Positions 20,599 to 32,363 of a stretch of 64,000 bases of DNA are shown piece by piece. The stretch covers positions 33,090,294 through 33,154,293 of the forward strand of contig JARWKL010000004.1 of NCBI GenBank assembly GCA_029961685.1. The letters run 5' to 3'. Position 1 is the stretch's first letter, and every line of letters begins with the position of its first letter. Under the pieces are notes generated by a model, which made no database searches, was not told where the DNA came from, and saw only the letters and a program-made list of their open reading frames with translations. The DNA is from Aristolochia californica (taxonomy: Eukaryota > Streptophyta > Magnoliopsida > Piperales > Aristolochiaceae). A program made the position numbers and the translations under genes.

Positions 20599-22330
20599 AT
20601 AAAGATAAGGCTGAATCATCCTCCGAAAATGTGACTCTTACTGTTGAAGACTATATTGCATTTCAAAAAATGAAGTCCTTAATGGAATCCTCTATTCCCC
20701 CATCATCTATTGCTGCTACTACTATTGCCTCAGGTATGCTTTCTTCCTATTCTTCCTCTTCCTCTTGGATCATCGACTCCGGGGCCTCCGAACATCTATC
20801 AGGTAACAAACACTTGTTTTAGTCCTTATCTCCTTGTTGTCCTCAGAAATTCGTTACTATTGCTAATGGTACCCAAACCAAGGTCCTTGGCAAAGGTTCA
20901 TCCTCTCTTACCTCATCTATTCCCCTTCAAGATGTTTTGTTTGTCCCTCAATTTCCTTTAAATTTTCTCTCAGTTAGTCAATTAACAAAAAAATTAAATT
21001 GCTCTATCACCTTCTCACCGTCTTCTTGTGTATTTCAGGATTTCACTACGAAGCAGGTGATTGGTGGCGGCCATGAAAAGAGGGGCTTGTACTACTTCAC
21101 TCTTCCACCATTAGCTGCATTATCATCTACTACATCTGAGGCCCAACTTTGGCACAACCGGCTTGGTTATCCGTCTACCCCTTCACTTCGTTCTTTGGTT
21201 CTGTCCTCAAAAGAACTTTCTAATTTCAGTTGTGAGGTTTGTCAATTAAGTAAACATATTAGGAGTACATATTCTCCTCATCTTACAACTACAAGTACTG
21301 TTCCTTTTGAGCTAATACATTCTGATGTATGAAGACCTTTATGTGTCTCAAATATTTCCCAAGTTAAATATTTTTTCATTTTTGTTGATGATTTTACCCG
21401 AGTGACTTGGTTATATTTATTTAAAGAACGTTCAGAAATTATTCCTTTGTTTAAAAATTTTCATGCTATGGTCTTGACACAATTTGGGAAGAAAATTCAA
21501 ATCCTATGATTTGATAATGCTAAGGAATACATGTCTAATGAATTCATATCAGTTTGTGAGAGTAATGGGCTTATTCATCAAACATCATGTGCCTATACCC
21601 CTCAACTAAATGGTGTTAGTGAAAGGAAGAATCGTCATCTTCTTGAAGTTGCTCGGGGCCTCCTCTACTCCATGAAGGTACCCTATTTCTATTGGCCTCA
21701 TGCTATACTTACGACATGCTTTCTTATTAATAGGTTACCTTCATCAGTTCTTCATCATAAAACTCATTACTCTGTGTTATTTAATGGTGAAGATCCTTTT
21801 TCTCTTCCTTTGAAAATGTTTGGATGTACTTGTTTTGTTCTTGTTACATCCCCACATAAAAATAAACTTGATCCTTGGTCTATGAGGTGCATTTTTTTGG
21901 GTAATCTTGCACCCAAAAAGGTTATGTCTATTACAATCCTACCCTTCGGAGGATGATTATCTCTAGGGATGTGACTTTATTTGAGGACACCTCCTTCTAC
22001 TTCTCCCATGATGCTCCTCCAGGATGGCCTGTTCCTTCTACCACTCCTTGTCCGCTTGTGCCTTTCAATCTTGAAGTTAACCCAACCCCTTAAACACCGG
22101 CCATACCTTCACCTGTGGAGTTGTCGGATCCACTAGAGGTAAGTCCTTCTCCTCCTATGTATGGGCCTGAATTTGATACTTGGCCTACTGGTTTAAGAAA
22201 GGAACATCGTTCTTGTACTACTTCGCATCCTATCTCAAATTTTATGTCTCACCATCCCTTGTCTTCCGAGAGTTTTCAATTCCTTGCGTCTCTTTCTTCT
22301 ACTTCTATTCCATAGTCGTATCTGGAGGCT
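20599..22330 (+). pseudogene. Copia-B protease and integrase
   Basis: The protease is at about 20755-20960, with the catalytic triplet in WIIDSGASEHLSG. A stop follows at 20821. The GAG-pre-integrase domain reads LWHNRLGYPSTPSLRSL and CEVCQLSKHIRSTY. The integrase core has FELIHSDV (first aspartate), FIFVDDFTRVTWLYLFK, a second aspartate region read as FDNAKEYMSNEF after a stop, and the glutamate helix in TPQLNGVSERKNRHLLEVARGLL. The connection region continues to about 22330 with frameshifts. The order and spacing are normal for Copia. Confidence 0.88.
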
Positions 22331-23810
22331 CTGAGGCATCCAGGATGGGAGGCCACTATGGATGAAGAAATGCACACCTTATACAAAAATCAAACTTGAT
22401 CCTTAACATCACTCCCAAAAAGTAAAAGACCAGTTGGTTGTAGATGGGTTTTTTCGATAAAACATAATCTAGATGGATTGGTTGGTAGTCTTAAAGCTCA
22501 ACTCGTTGCTAAGGGCTATACTCAGTCCTATGGGATAGATTATGAGGAGAACTTCTCTCCTATTGCAAAATTGAATTTGGTACGCATCATCTTATCTATT
22601 GCTGCTAACTCATCATGGCCCGTCTATCAATTGGATGTTAAAAATGCTTTTTTAAATGGTGATATAAGTGAGGAAATGTATATGGTTCAACCACCTGGTT
22701 ATGTGGTTGAGGGGGAGTCAGTATGCCGATTGAAAAAATCTTTATATGGGCTTAAGCAGTCCCCTCGGGCTTGGTTTGATAAATTTAGTCAAACACTTCT
22801 ACAGTTTGGTTTTCATCAGTGCTCGATTGATCATTCAGTATATTATAAAGATACTATCAAAGGGAAAATATTATTGGCCGTATATGTTGATGATATTATC
22901 TTAACCGGTGATGATACTTTGAGCATACAAGAGGTGATGAAGATGATATATTAGGAATTCAAGACTAAAGATCTTGGTATGCTTAAATATTTTTTGGGTA
23001 TAGAAGTTCTTCAATCCAAACATGGGATAATATTGTCTCAGAGGAAATATGTCTTGGATCTCCTTGAAGAAACAGGAGTCGACAAACCTATGGATACAAA
23101 TGTAAAATTATGCCACAAATGAAGAAGATATTGATATTGGCAAATATCAAAGACTCGTGCAAAAACTGATTTATCTCATGGTAACTAGGCTAGACATATC
23201 ATATGTTGTAAGAATGGTGAGTCAATTCATGCATAAACCACAAATTACCCACTGGCAGACTTTAGAGAGAATATTACGATACATAAAAGGAGCTCTAGGA
23301 AGAGGATTGATGTATACAAAACATGGGCACTTCAACATAGAAGGCTTCTCAGATGCAGATTGGACTGGATCACCTGGTGATAGAACATCTACATCAGGAT
23401 ATTGTACTCTGGTTGGAGGAAACTTGGTTACATGGAAAAGTAAGAAGCATAATGTGGTTGCAAGATCTAGCACCGAAGCAGAATACAGAGCTATGGCCCA
23501 TACCGTTAGTGAAATATTATGGGTTAAGACCCTTCTTACTGAATTAGGTTTTTATAAAAAAGGGTCCATGGGTCTGCATTGTGATAATCAAACAACCATT
23601 CATATTACTTCAAATCTAGTTTTTCATGAAAGAACTAAACATATTGAGGTGGATTGACATTTTATACGGGAGAAGTTTCAAGCAGGAATAATCTCTCTCA
23701 AACATGTGTCATCTTAAGAGCAAGTAGCTGATATTCTCACTAAACCCGTTACATCTAAAATCCTATCATTTATATGTGGCAAGCTGGGTATTTATGATGT
23801 CTTTTTCTCC
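22331..23810 (+). pseudogene. Copia-B reverse transcriptase and RNase H
   Basis: Reverse transcriptase reads AKGYTQSYGIDYEENFSPIA, QLDVKNAFLNGDISEEMYM, LYGLKQSPRAWFDKFSQ and the catalytic AVYVDDIILTG (22478-22954), with a stop at 22953 and small indels near 23060-23120. RNase H follows (23157-23657): NIEGFSDADWTGSPGDR, STSGYCTLVGGN, STEAEYRAMAHTVSEILW, HERTKHIEVD. The polypurine tract expected before the 3' LTR (TTGAGGGGGAGTG in sister elements) is deleted. Confidence 0.9.
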
Positions 23811-23815
23811 TCCAG

Positions 23816-24204
23816 CATTGGAAGATGGGCTCAAGCCCACAATCTCAAGGCAAGAAACTCACACGTCAAAGGAGTTGCATATGTGTGAAATATGATACTT
23901 CACTTAAAGATGGCATAGAGGTATAAATATGTGTTCTTTTTATGTCTTTTATTTCATCAAGGTGTAGCCCTAAGGGCATTGTGAAGACTATAAATAAAGG
24001 CATTGGCTAAGAGGTAGTGCATTGAAGCACCCTCCTCTGTTTCCAAAAATTCATCTAGCCCTCATTTTTTCTTTGATGCAAACCTCTTCTCCCTTAATCC
24101 AAACTCTCTCCTTCCACATCCTTTTTCTTCTCCTCTCCTTCTCTTCTTCTTCTTCTTCTTCCTTGTTGATCTAAATTTCCTTTCATGAGATCCTAAATTC
24201 TACA
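23816..24204 (+). repeat. 3' LTR of Copia-B
   Basis: It matches 12136-12526 and the solo LTR 42266-42694, and ends AAATTCTACA immediately before TSD TCATC. Its first two or three bases are missing together with the polypurine tract. Confidence 0.88.
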
Positions 24205-24604
24205 TCATCATCTTCATAGTCCGGTAATCCCAAGTCTAACTTTCTGAAACATAAGGCTGAGTTTGTAGTGCCTCTTAAATACCTGAGAATCCACTTCACT
24301 GCTTCCCAATGTTGTTTACCCAGATTACTCATATATCTGCTCACAACTTCCATTGCATGAGCTATGTCTTGTCTAGTACACACCATGGCATACATGAGAC
24401 TGCCAATAGCATAAGCATAAGGTACATTGGCCATGTTGGCTTGCTTTTGCTCTGTAGAAGGTGATTGCTCCTTAGATAGCCTAAAGTGACTAGCTAAAGG
24501 AGTATTCACTGGTTTTTCATCATTCATGTTGAACCTACTCAACACCTTCTTCATATGTTCTTCATGTGACAGTTTCAAGACATCAATGTTCGTAGGAATC
24601 CTCA
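24205..24604 (-). pseudogene. Copia-C reverse transcriptase C-terminal part
   Basis: The minus strand reads IPTNIDVLKLSHEEHMKKVL, NDEKPVNTPLASHFRLSKEQ, PYAYAIGSLMYAMVCTRQDI and KWILRYLRGTTNSALCFRK, which is the thumb and connection of a Copia reverse transcriptase. On the left it continues across Copia-B into 11630-12135. On the right it stops at a TRIM junction. The matching N-terminal half of the same protein is in the opposite orientation, ending KKILGMR at 31942. Confidence 0.88.
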
Positions 24605-24736
24605 TGTTATGGGACATCCTGGTTATGGGCCTGGGTTATGTTAAGCACCTAGCCAATACTACCCAAAAGATTGGCCTGTTAGGAGCAGAAGACATAGGTA
24701 CTTAACCCAGGCCCATAACCAGGATGTCCCATAACA
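24605..24736. mobile_element. TRIM inversion junction 1 (head-to-head LTR pieces)
   Basis: A 34-bp plus-strand start of a TRIM LTR (24605-24638) is joined to a complete 98-bp TRIM LTR in minus orientation (24639-24736), so the two ends of the feature are inverted repeats. The left flank CCTCA (24600-24604) is the reverse complement of TGAGG at 31938-31942. The right flank CAATG (24737-24741) is the reverse complement of CATTG at 32364-32368. The flanks therefore belong to two different TRIM insertions. Confidence 0.88.
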
Positions 24737-25326
24737 CAATGCTAAGTTCCTTGTCTGATTTTCATATAAGGCTTGCATTTCCTCATCCATGGTTGCCTTC
24801 CATACTGGATATTTTAGGGCCTCTTGATAGAAATATAAAATAGAGATGGAAGAAAGAGATGCAAGGACCTAATAACAAGAGGAAGACAAGCAATGGTGAT
24901 TCATAAAGTTGGATATAGGATGAGAAGTAGTGCAAGTACGTGGTTCTTTTTTCTTAGAGCAATGGGTCGAGTATCAAACTGTGGACCAAATGGAATAGGG
25001 GAAGAAAGACTTACCTCGGTAGGATCAGAAAACTCCACAGGTGTGGTGTCGGCCAATGCTTCATGGGACTGAGAGACATCAGCATTAAAGGGCACAAATG
25101 GACGAGGAGTCGTAGGAGGGAATGACAGACCCAAAGGACCATCATTCGAGGAATAGAATGAGGTGTCCTAAAAAATGGTCACATCCCTAGACTCAAGTAA
25201 CCATTGAAGGGTATGATTTTAATAGACATAAACTTTTTGGGTGAGAGAGTAACCCAAGAAAATTCACTTCAAAGAGCGACAAGAAAGTTTACTTTTCTAT
25301 GGAGATGTGAGATGGACAAAACAAGT
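24737..25326 (-). pseudogene. Copia-D connection region between integrase and reverse transcriptase
   Basis: The minus strand carries the variable linker of a Copia-B-like element: FPPTTPRPFVPFNADVSQ at 24901-25134 and, nearer 24780, the reading MDEEMQ/ENQTRN (frameshifted) that precedes reverse transcriptase. It aligns by content with 21940-22390 of Copia-B. Its continuation, the reverse transcriptase of Copia-D, is at 32364 on the opposite strand. It is bounded at 25326 by the Copia-C LTR, which inserted here. Confidence 0.75.
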
Positions 25327-25824
25327 TGTTAAGTTGTGGAGCCTAATTAACGCCTTATGCTTAGTTGGTCACGAATTGACCTTCATGATAAGGTCATCGT
25401 GGGGTTGGAAGGGGTTGGGAAGACCCCCTCCTAGGGGGGTGGGGGCGGAGCCCCCCTCAGATCCACGATATATTGACTATTGTTTCATTAAGGGCAGTTT
25501 GGGAATTTTACTCTTATATCATGGTTGTCCTAATGTTCTCTTTATAATTTAGGGGCACCGCTATTAGGGTTTTATCATCTTAATCCGAGGATCATCTCGA
25601 GTTGTAGCCCAAGAGGTTAGAGAGAAACACATGTAAGTGTCGAATTTCTCTTGTAACCTATTTCATGTTCATAATGGATTGGTGCAATGGCAGAAGACAG
25701 AATGTAGTCTAACCTTGAGGCGAACCTATATAAATCTTGTTGTTTTTTATCGTGTTTGCTTTTCTTTTATTGTTCTCGTTAATTTTGAATTAGGGTGTTT
25801 AATTCCTAACAAGTGGTATCATAG
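25327..25824 (+). repeat. 5' LTR and PBS of Copia-C
   Basis: The LTR (25327-25811, TGTTAAGTTGTGG to CCTAACA) is the same family as 11243-11629 and 34238-34747. It is longer than the 11243 copy because of a GC-rich insertion near 25390-25480 (containing GGGGGTGGGGGCGGAGC), which the copy at 34238 also carries in a diverged form. AGTGGTATCATAG (25812-25824) is the PBS. Its orientation is opposite to the 3' half of the same element because of the inversion. Confidence 0.87.
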
Positions 25825-25834
25825 TTTTTTTTTG

Positions 25835-28516
25835 TGTTGAATTTATGGAAAAGAGAAATACTTCATTGACTTATTATAATCAAAGTACATGAACCTCTAT
25901 TTATAATAGAGGAAGGTAGTAGAGTCCAATTACAATTAAATTACCCTTGTCCCAATTACACCCAAACTCTAACACTTAATGATAAGTCCTAGCATAATTA
26001 AATAACCCAATATAAATATAAGACAAACATAACTAAAAATGAAACTCTTCTATGAAGACGTGACCATAAGATACAGATGCCAGCTCGTGGCTATCTTTGT
26101 GGGTCTCACTTGACCTTCCAATCAGCTTGTGGTTATCCTTGTGAGTCCTTCTTGATCTTCCAACCAACTTGTGGTTATCTTTGTGAGTCCCATTTGATCT
26201 TCCAACTTATGTGATAAGGATGTCAGCTCATGGTAATCATGGTGGGTACTACTTCTTATGGGGTTGGGCCCATCTTACAACACTCTTAGAATATGTGGGT
26301 CTTCCTTGGTCGTTTGGGCTTGGTTCCATCTTCCAACACCCCCCCGCCCCCAAATTGGGGGTGAGAGAACATCATGAACTCCCAACTTGCTGCAAATGAT
26401 GTATATGATCTTCTTGTATAAAATGGTCGTCCTCCATATCTTCCAACACTCCCCCTTACGCTGGTGGCTCTTCCGTGAGGCTCAATTGGCATAAGATAAG
26501 TGAGAGTAAAATCACTCCAAGCTGTATGACATTGCTCCCTACTCCAGTAGGGCATAGTCCTATCTTCTATAGGTAGAAGGTCTATACGCAATTCTCAGAA
26601 GTGTAATAAAACTCCTCTATCATCGTGTCCCTCCACAGGACAACGACTCTCAAGTGGTAGGGTTAATAAATGCCAATTAAGGGGGGTATAACATAGATGT
26701 AGTACTAAGTTCTTCCATCACAGTGATGTAACATAGATGTAGAAATAAGCTCGTTCATCATGGTGTCCCAACCGGGGCACCAACTCTCACAGGTAGAAAT
26801 TAATGGGTAACATAGATGTAGTAATAAGCTCCTCTGTCATGGTGTCCCAACCGTAGCAACACTCATAAGGTTACAATAAGGGTTGACCCAAAGATATTTG
26901 TGAGAATCAAATAAAGGATGGTATGAGAAAGGATACTGGCGCCACCGCTTCTTCAATAATAATGTCTCATCCAAAGAGACACAATAGCTATAGCTGAAAT
27001 GGGCTTGGGCCCATATAGCATGGACCATAATAATAAACCTTGTAAAAAAACCCATGAAATAATCCGATGCAAAATTTTCTTCTTAGATGCAAAAGCTTCA
27101 TCTTTGTGCTCCTCCTTTCTTGAATATTTTGGTCACATAAAAATTATCCACAACATACGAAATAAAATACCTCTTTCATGTACTTCTTCTACTTCTCCCC
27201 CTCAACTAGGGAGGTAATGGCAGTGATCCCAGCTAGAACCAAATATCATAGATGTAGTAATAAGCCAAAATAATATAGATATAGTAATAATCCCACAAAA
27301 CATAGAGAAGTGAGATATTTTTTTGATATAGCAACTCAAAAAGTGAAGCAAAAAAATTGGCTTAAATTCAGATTTTTCAAAGAAACAGGATACAATCTTG
27401 ACCTTTGAATCTTCCAATGTGAATATATCTTAAATATAGATCAGATTGACATGAAATTTTATCCTTCTGAAACTAGACTTAAATACCTTTCATCCAAGTA
27501 TAACTTCACTTCATAAAATATACTTCTTTTGAGATAAATAATCTGATAGATTTTGGTTTCTGTAACCTGGCCAAACTATGTACTATTTTCTCCCTTTGCC
27601 AGCATGGCCATTGACTCTTCAAAGATCAATATCTCCTTATATAAAACTCAGATCAAGAATTGGTTGAATAATTAAGAAAATAGACTTGCATATGTTTTTT
27701 TATATATATAATTCTTCATTTAAAGTCTCATTCTTGATTGCATAAAATATCTCAGAAGTTGTCATTTTATGCTACTGCTTGAACCTTTTTTGCAATCTGA
27801 CCTTCGCTACTTCAAATATTGACTTCACGATAACTTTGATTGGAAAAAATCTTTTTTCCTTGGAAAGTAGACTCGAATATCTTTCCATCAATATACAATA
27901 TGCAATATGAAAAGCTCATTGTAGAGGTGAAAACACAAAGCAAACTACGGGTATAGGGACTGAGAAAAAAAGATAAATACAAACCCAAACTGGTAGAGAT
28001 AATAGATCAGAAAATGATCACATTACCTTTGTGGGTTGACCGAGTCAACTAACAAAACCTACTCTGATAGCATGTTGAATTTATGGAAAAGATAAATACT
28101 TCATTGACTTATTATAATCAGAATACATGAAGCTCTATTTATAATAGAGGAAGATAGTAGAGTCCAATTACAATTAAACTACCCTTGTCCCAATTACACC
28201 CAAACTCTAACACTTAAAGATAAGTCCTAGCATAATTAAATACCCAATATAAATAGAAGACAAACATTACTAAAACTGAAACTCTTCTATGAAGACGTGA
28301 CCATAAGATAAAGATGTCAGCTCGTGGCTATCTTTGTGGGTTCCACTTGATCTCCTAACTAGCTCGTGGTTATCTTTGGGAGTCCTTGATCTTCCAACCA
28401 GCTTTTGGTTATCTTTGTGAGTCCCACTTTATCTTCCAACTTATGAGATAAGGATGCCAGCTCGTGGTAATCATGGTGGGTCCTACTTCATATGGGCTTG
28501 GGCCCATCTTCTAACA
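25835..28516 (-). mobile_element. Small non-autonomous LTR element without coding sequence
   Basis: The LTRs are 25835-26282 and 28073-28516 (TGTTGAATTTATGG to CTTCTAACA). The PBS complement CTCTGATAGCA is at 28062-28072, so it is minus-strand. Flanks are TTTTG (25830-25834) and GTTTG (28517-28521), a 4/5 TSD beside a T-run. It sits between the PBS and gag of Copia-C. The 1.8-kb interior has no meaningful ORF, repeats the phrase AACATAGATGTAGTAATAAG several times (about 26690-27300), and shows extra LTR-start copies at about 26283-26448. It must be mobilised by another element. Confidence 0.85.
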
Positions 28517-28530
28517 GTTTGTGATTTGCA

Positions 28531-29330
28531 ATGGCTAGCGGAAAAGGATCGGCACAAGGGATCAACAAGTTTGATTGTATGGATTTTGAGTTCAGGAGAA
28601 TGCAAATAAAAGATTATTTGTACAGTAAAAAATTACACACAAAACTTTTGGATATGAAACCAAAAGTTATAAAAGATGATGAGTGGAATCTCCTTGATAG
28701 ACAAGTGATGGGAGTAGTCTAGTTAACACTATCGAAGAACTTTGCTCACAACGTGGCATCGGAGAAAACCATAGTCGGGATGATGAAAATTCTGTCTGAC
28801 ATGTATGAGAAGCCTTCTGCAAATAATAAGGTACATCTCATGAAAAAATCTTCAATTTAGAGATGACAGAAAATACAACAGTTGCATCGTATTTGAATGA
28901 TTTCAGCACGATTGTCAACCAATTGACATTCATTCAAATTAAATTTGATGATGAGGTTCATGCTTTAATTCTTTTGGCGTCTCTGCCAAATTATTGGGAG
29001 CCTATGAGGGCTACGGTCAACAACTTTGAAGGCAACGGGAAGTTGATCTTTAATGATGTTCAGGATACCATTCTCACGAAGGAAGTTCGTAAAAATGACT
29101 CCGAAGAATCGTCGGAACTTAGAGAGGAATACCAACAAAGGAAATGGTAGAGGGAAGTCAACGAATAATAGATGCAAGTCCAAATTCAGAAGGAATGTGG
29201 AATGTTGGAATTTTAACAAGTTTGGTCACATAAAGAAGAACTGCAGAGCCCCAAAGAAGGATGAAAGGAAAAACGATGCTGCAAATGCGGTGACTGAAGA
29301 AGTACAAGATGCTTTACTCTTGTCGCTTGA
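28531..29330 (+). pseudogene. Copia-C gag
   Basis: The start codon at 28531 is preserved (MASGKGSAQGINKFDCMDFE). The UBN2-like body reads KDDEWNLLDRQVMGVV, then after a stop MYEKPSANNKVHLMKK, and in the next frame FNDFSTI/IKFDDEVHALILLASLP (28863-29150). The zinc knuckle near 29198-29240 reads CWNFNKFGHIKKNC, with Phe in place of the second Cys, so it would not bind zinc. This copy defines the gag start for Copia-A, where it is lost. Confidence 0.85.
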
Positions 29331-31010
29331 TAGCCCTATTGACTCTTGGGGGATAGATTTAGGAGTTTCTTTTCCCACCCCTGCACATAGTGAGATCATG
29401 GAGAATTATGTTGTTGATCACAGGAAGTTGTATCTTGCTAATGGAGAATCTTTGGATATTGTCGGTATTGATAATATCAGTTTGAGGATGTCAAATGGGA
29501 CAATGCGAAAAAATTTCACAGTGAGACATGTACCAAAATTGATCCATAATATGATCTCGATAGGGCAACTTGATGATGAAGGTCATATTGTGAATTTTAA
29601 TGGTGATGTCTGGAAAGTCACAAAGGGATCCATGGTTTTTGCATGAGTTAAAACGAGAACTCTTTACATCACTTCCAGTTGTAGAGACTCGATTGCAGTT
29701 GTTGATGCTATTACTGATTATGACTTGTTGCATTATAGGTCAGTCATATGAGTGGGAAGGGAATGAAAATGCTTCAATCCAAAGGGAAGCTACCAACGTT
29801 GAAAACTGTAAATAACAGTTTGTGTGAAGGCTGTATTTTTGGCAAGAAGAAAAGGGTTAGCTTTTCTAAAGCCGAAAAGGAACAAAAGACAACAAAATTG
29901 GAGTTGGTTCACACTAATGTGTGGAGGCCTTCAACTGTTACTTCCCTTGGTGGTTCTAACTACTATGTGACATTTATTTCTAATACAAACAGAGAGGTAT
30001 GGGTTTATTTCCCGAAAAATAAAACCGATGTCTTTGATACCTTCAAGAGATGGAGAGCAATGGTTGAGAATGACACAAATTTGAAGGTGAAGTGCCTACA
30101 ATCAGATAATGGGGGAGCTTACATAGATGATGATTTCAAATGGTATTGTGCTGATAATGGAATCAAGATTAAGAAGACCATTCCTAGAAAACCTCAGTAG
30201 AATGGTGTGGCCGAGAGGATTAACAAAACTTTGAACGAGCGTGCTAGGAGCATGTTATGGATTGGTATGGGCTGGCCTATAACACGACCCTAGTATGGGC
30301 TAGGCAGTTATGGTCCTGGGTTGAGTACCTATGTCTTCCGCTCCTAACAGGCCGGTCTTTTGGGTAGTATTGGCTAGGTGCTTAACATTTGGTATCAGAG
30401 CTAGCGCTCGGTCGCGAGTTCGAATCCCGGTGGGCGCATAGGCTGGATTAAGCGCACAAAGGTGTGAATACTGATAGGTCCTCGTGTAATCCTTGGGTCG
30501 GGTCAGTGTCGGTGTGCCGCCGTGGTCGTCGGCTCGCGATGGGGGGTGTGGTGTTATGGATTGGTATGGGCTGGCCCATAACACGACCCTAGTATGGGCT
30601 AGGCAGTTATGGTCCTGGGTTGAGTACCTATGTCTTCCGCTCCTAACAGGCCGGTCTTTTGGGTAGTATTGGCTAGGTGCTTAACAGAGCATGAGCTTAC
30701 ATGCGAGATTGCCAAAGATGTTCTGGTCTGAGGCTATTAGCACTGCTGCCTATTTGATCAATAGAGGTCCATCAACACCATTGGATTTCAAAATACTAGA
30801 AGAGGTCCTAAGCGGCAAAGAGGTAAACTTTTCTTTCTTGAAAGTTTTTGGTTGTGTTTCTCATATTCATATTGATTCTGCTACTAGAAATAAACCTAAT
30901 GCTAAATCTAAGATATGTTTCTTTATTGGCTATGGTGGTACCAAGTTTGGTTATTGCTTTTGGATGACAAAAGTCATAAGATTATCAGGAGTAAGGACAT
31001 ATCTTCAATG
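29331..31010 (+). pseudogene. Copia-C protease and integrase, split by a TRIM
   Basis: The protease motif is changed from DSGAS to DLGVS near 29355, a loss of the active site. The pre-integrase zinc domain reads CEGCIFGKKKRVSF, and the integrase core reads LELVHTNVWRPSTVTSLGG, CLQSDNGGAYIDDDF, and NGVAERINKTLNERARS. A complete TRIM (30253-30686) interrupts the glutamate helix, after which the frame resumes as MSLHARLPKMFWSEAISTAA (30691-31011). Confidence 0.86.
30253..30686 (+). mobile_element. Complete TRIM element with perfect TSD
   Basis: It is a 434-bp terminal-repeat retrotransposon in miniature. The LTRs of 135 bp are 30253-30387 and 30552-30686 and differ by about one base. The PBS TTTGGTATCAGAGC follows LTR 1, and a G-run (GGGGGGTGTGG) precedes LTR 2. 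TSD GAGCA is perfect (30248-30252 and 30687-30691). The interior of 164 bp has no coding capacity. It is the best-preserved copy of the TRIM family that recurs throughout this window with LTRs of 82, 98 or 135 bp. Confidence 0.95.
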
Positions 31011-31942
31011 AAGGTGCCTTGTATAAAGACAGGTTGAGAACAGGGTCAAAGAGCACAAGTGATGAGGCCAAGAAGTTTGAAGTGATTCAGTTAAGAGATC
31101 TTCCAACTATTGAGATGGAGAATATTGCTTTGGAAGACCAAGAGAACATACCCCCATAAGTAAACCAGAACATTCCTATGACTGAACTCAGGAGATCTGT
31201 AAGAACTACGAGACCACCACAGAGGTACTCCCGTGCACTGAATTATATTTTATTGATTGATAAAGGTGAACCAGAGAGTTATGAGGAAGTTGTGCAAGTT
31301 GATGAATCAACCAATTGGGAGTTGGCCATGAAGGACGAGATGGATTCATTGTTATCCAATCAGACATGGCAGTTGACTGAGTTATCAAAAGGGAAGAAGG
31401 TCTTACATAATAAATGGGTGTACTGAATAAATGATGAACATAATGGCAGCAAGTGGTACAAGGCAAAACTGGTGGTAACATGCTTTCAACAAAATGACGG
31501 CAGTGACTACACTGATTTTCTCTCCAGTAGTGAAATTGACTACTATTAGAACAATGCTTGAACTAGTGGCAAATGAAGACTTGCACTTAGAGCAGTTCAA
31601 TGTAAAGCCAGCCTTTCTTCATGGTGATTTGGAGGAAAAAATTTATATGCTGTACCCACAGGGTTTCAAAGCACAAGGAGAGGAGAAAATGGTATGCAAA
31701 ATTCAAAAGAACTTGTATGGTCTTAAACAAGATCCTAGATAGTGGTATAACAAGTTTGATAATTTTATGAGTCGTAATGGTTTCTTGAGGTGTTAGGCAG
31801 ATCTTTACTATTATATAAAGAAGTTGATGACATGTTGATAGTAGGAGCTAGCAAACTAGAAATAAATAAGTATAAAAGGGTGTTGTCCAAGAAGTTCGCA
31901 ATGAAGGATTTTAGTGCTACAAAAAAAATCCTTGGGATGAGG
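31011..31942 (+). pseudogene. Copia-C connection and reverse transcriptase N-terminal part
   Basis: The connection region is broken (31011-31180). Then comes LRRSVRTTRPPQRYSRALNY, NWELAMKDEMDSLLSNQTW and LHNKWVY (31178-31426), then FNVKPAFLHGDLEEKIYM and NLYGLKQDPR (31494-31742), and VDDMLIVGASKLEI to KKILGMR at 31942. Several stops interrupt it. The reading breaks exactly at a TRIM. The missing C-terminal part is on the minus strand at 24205-24604. Confidence 0.87.
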
Positions 31943-32363
31943 TGTTATGGGACATCCTGGTTATGGGCCTGGGTTAAGTACCTATGTCTTCTGTTCCTAA
32001 CAGGCCGGTCTTTTGGGTAGTATTGGCTAGGTGCTTAACATTTGGTATCAGAGCCGACCCTCGGTCGCGAGTTCGACTCCCAGCAACGGTGCAGAGGCTG
32101 GATTTAAATACTGGTAGGCCGTAGGATAAAAACCCGGGTCAGGCCAGTGTGGCTGCATCGCGCTCAAAGGCTGGATTAAAATACAGGTAGGCCATAGGAT
32201 AAAAACCCCGGTCGGGCCTGTGTCGTTGCGCCGCCGTGGTCGTCGGCTCGCGAAGGGGGGTGTGATGTTATGGGACATCCTGGTTATGGGCCTGGGTTAA
32301 GTACCTATGTCTTCCGCTCCTAACAGGCCGGTCTTTTGGGTAGTATTGGCTAGGTGCTTAACA
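31943..32363 (+). mobile_element. TRIM at inversion junction 2
   Basis: The LTRs of 98 bp are 31943-32040 and 32266-32363. The PBS TTTGGTATCAGAGC adjoins LTR 1, and the purine tract GGGGGGTGTGA adjoins LTR 2. The flanking 5-mers do not match each other: TGAGG on the left and CATTG on the right. Each matches, in reverse complement, a flank of the TRIM at 24605-24736. Confidence 0.92.

Larger units (their letters stand above)
12136..24204 (+). mobile_element. Copia-B, full-length Ty1/Copia element with nested insertions
   Basis: The LTRs are 12136-12526 and about 23816-24204, flanked by the perfect TSD TCATC (12131-12135 and 24205-24209). The order is 5' LTR, PBS TGGTATCAGATC (12527-12538), gag, protease, integrase, reverse transcriptase, RNase H, 3' LTR. 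Cargo element K interrupts gag at 13414, and a solo Gypsy LTR interrupts the protein just before protease (19714-20593). Without those it is about 5.3 kb, typical for Copia. Many stops are present, so it is not autonomous now. Confidence 0.92.

Noticed and set aside
30253..30686. SINE or MITE interpretation of the recurring GGTTAAGTACC / GCTTAACA repeat
   Set aside because: The copies have direct LTRs, a PBS, a purine tract and 5-bp TSDs, with no A/B boxes, poly-A tail or terminal inverted repeats in the complete copy.
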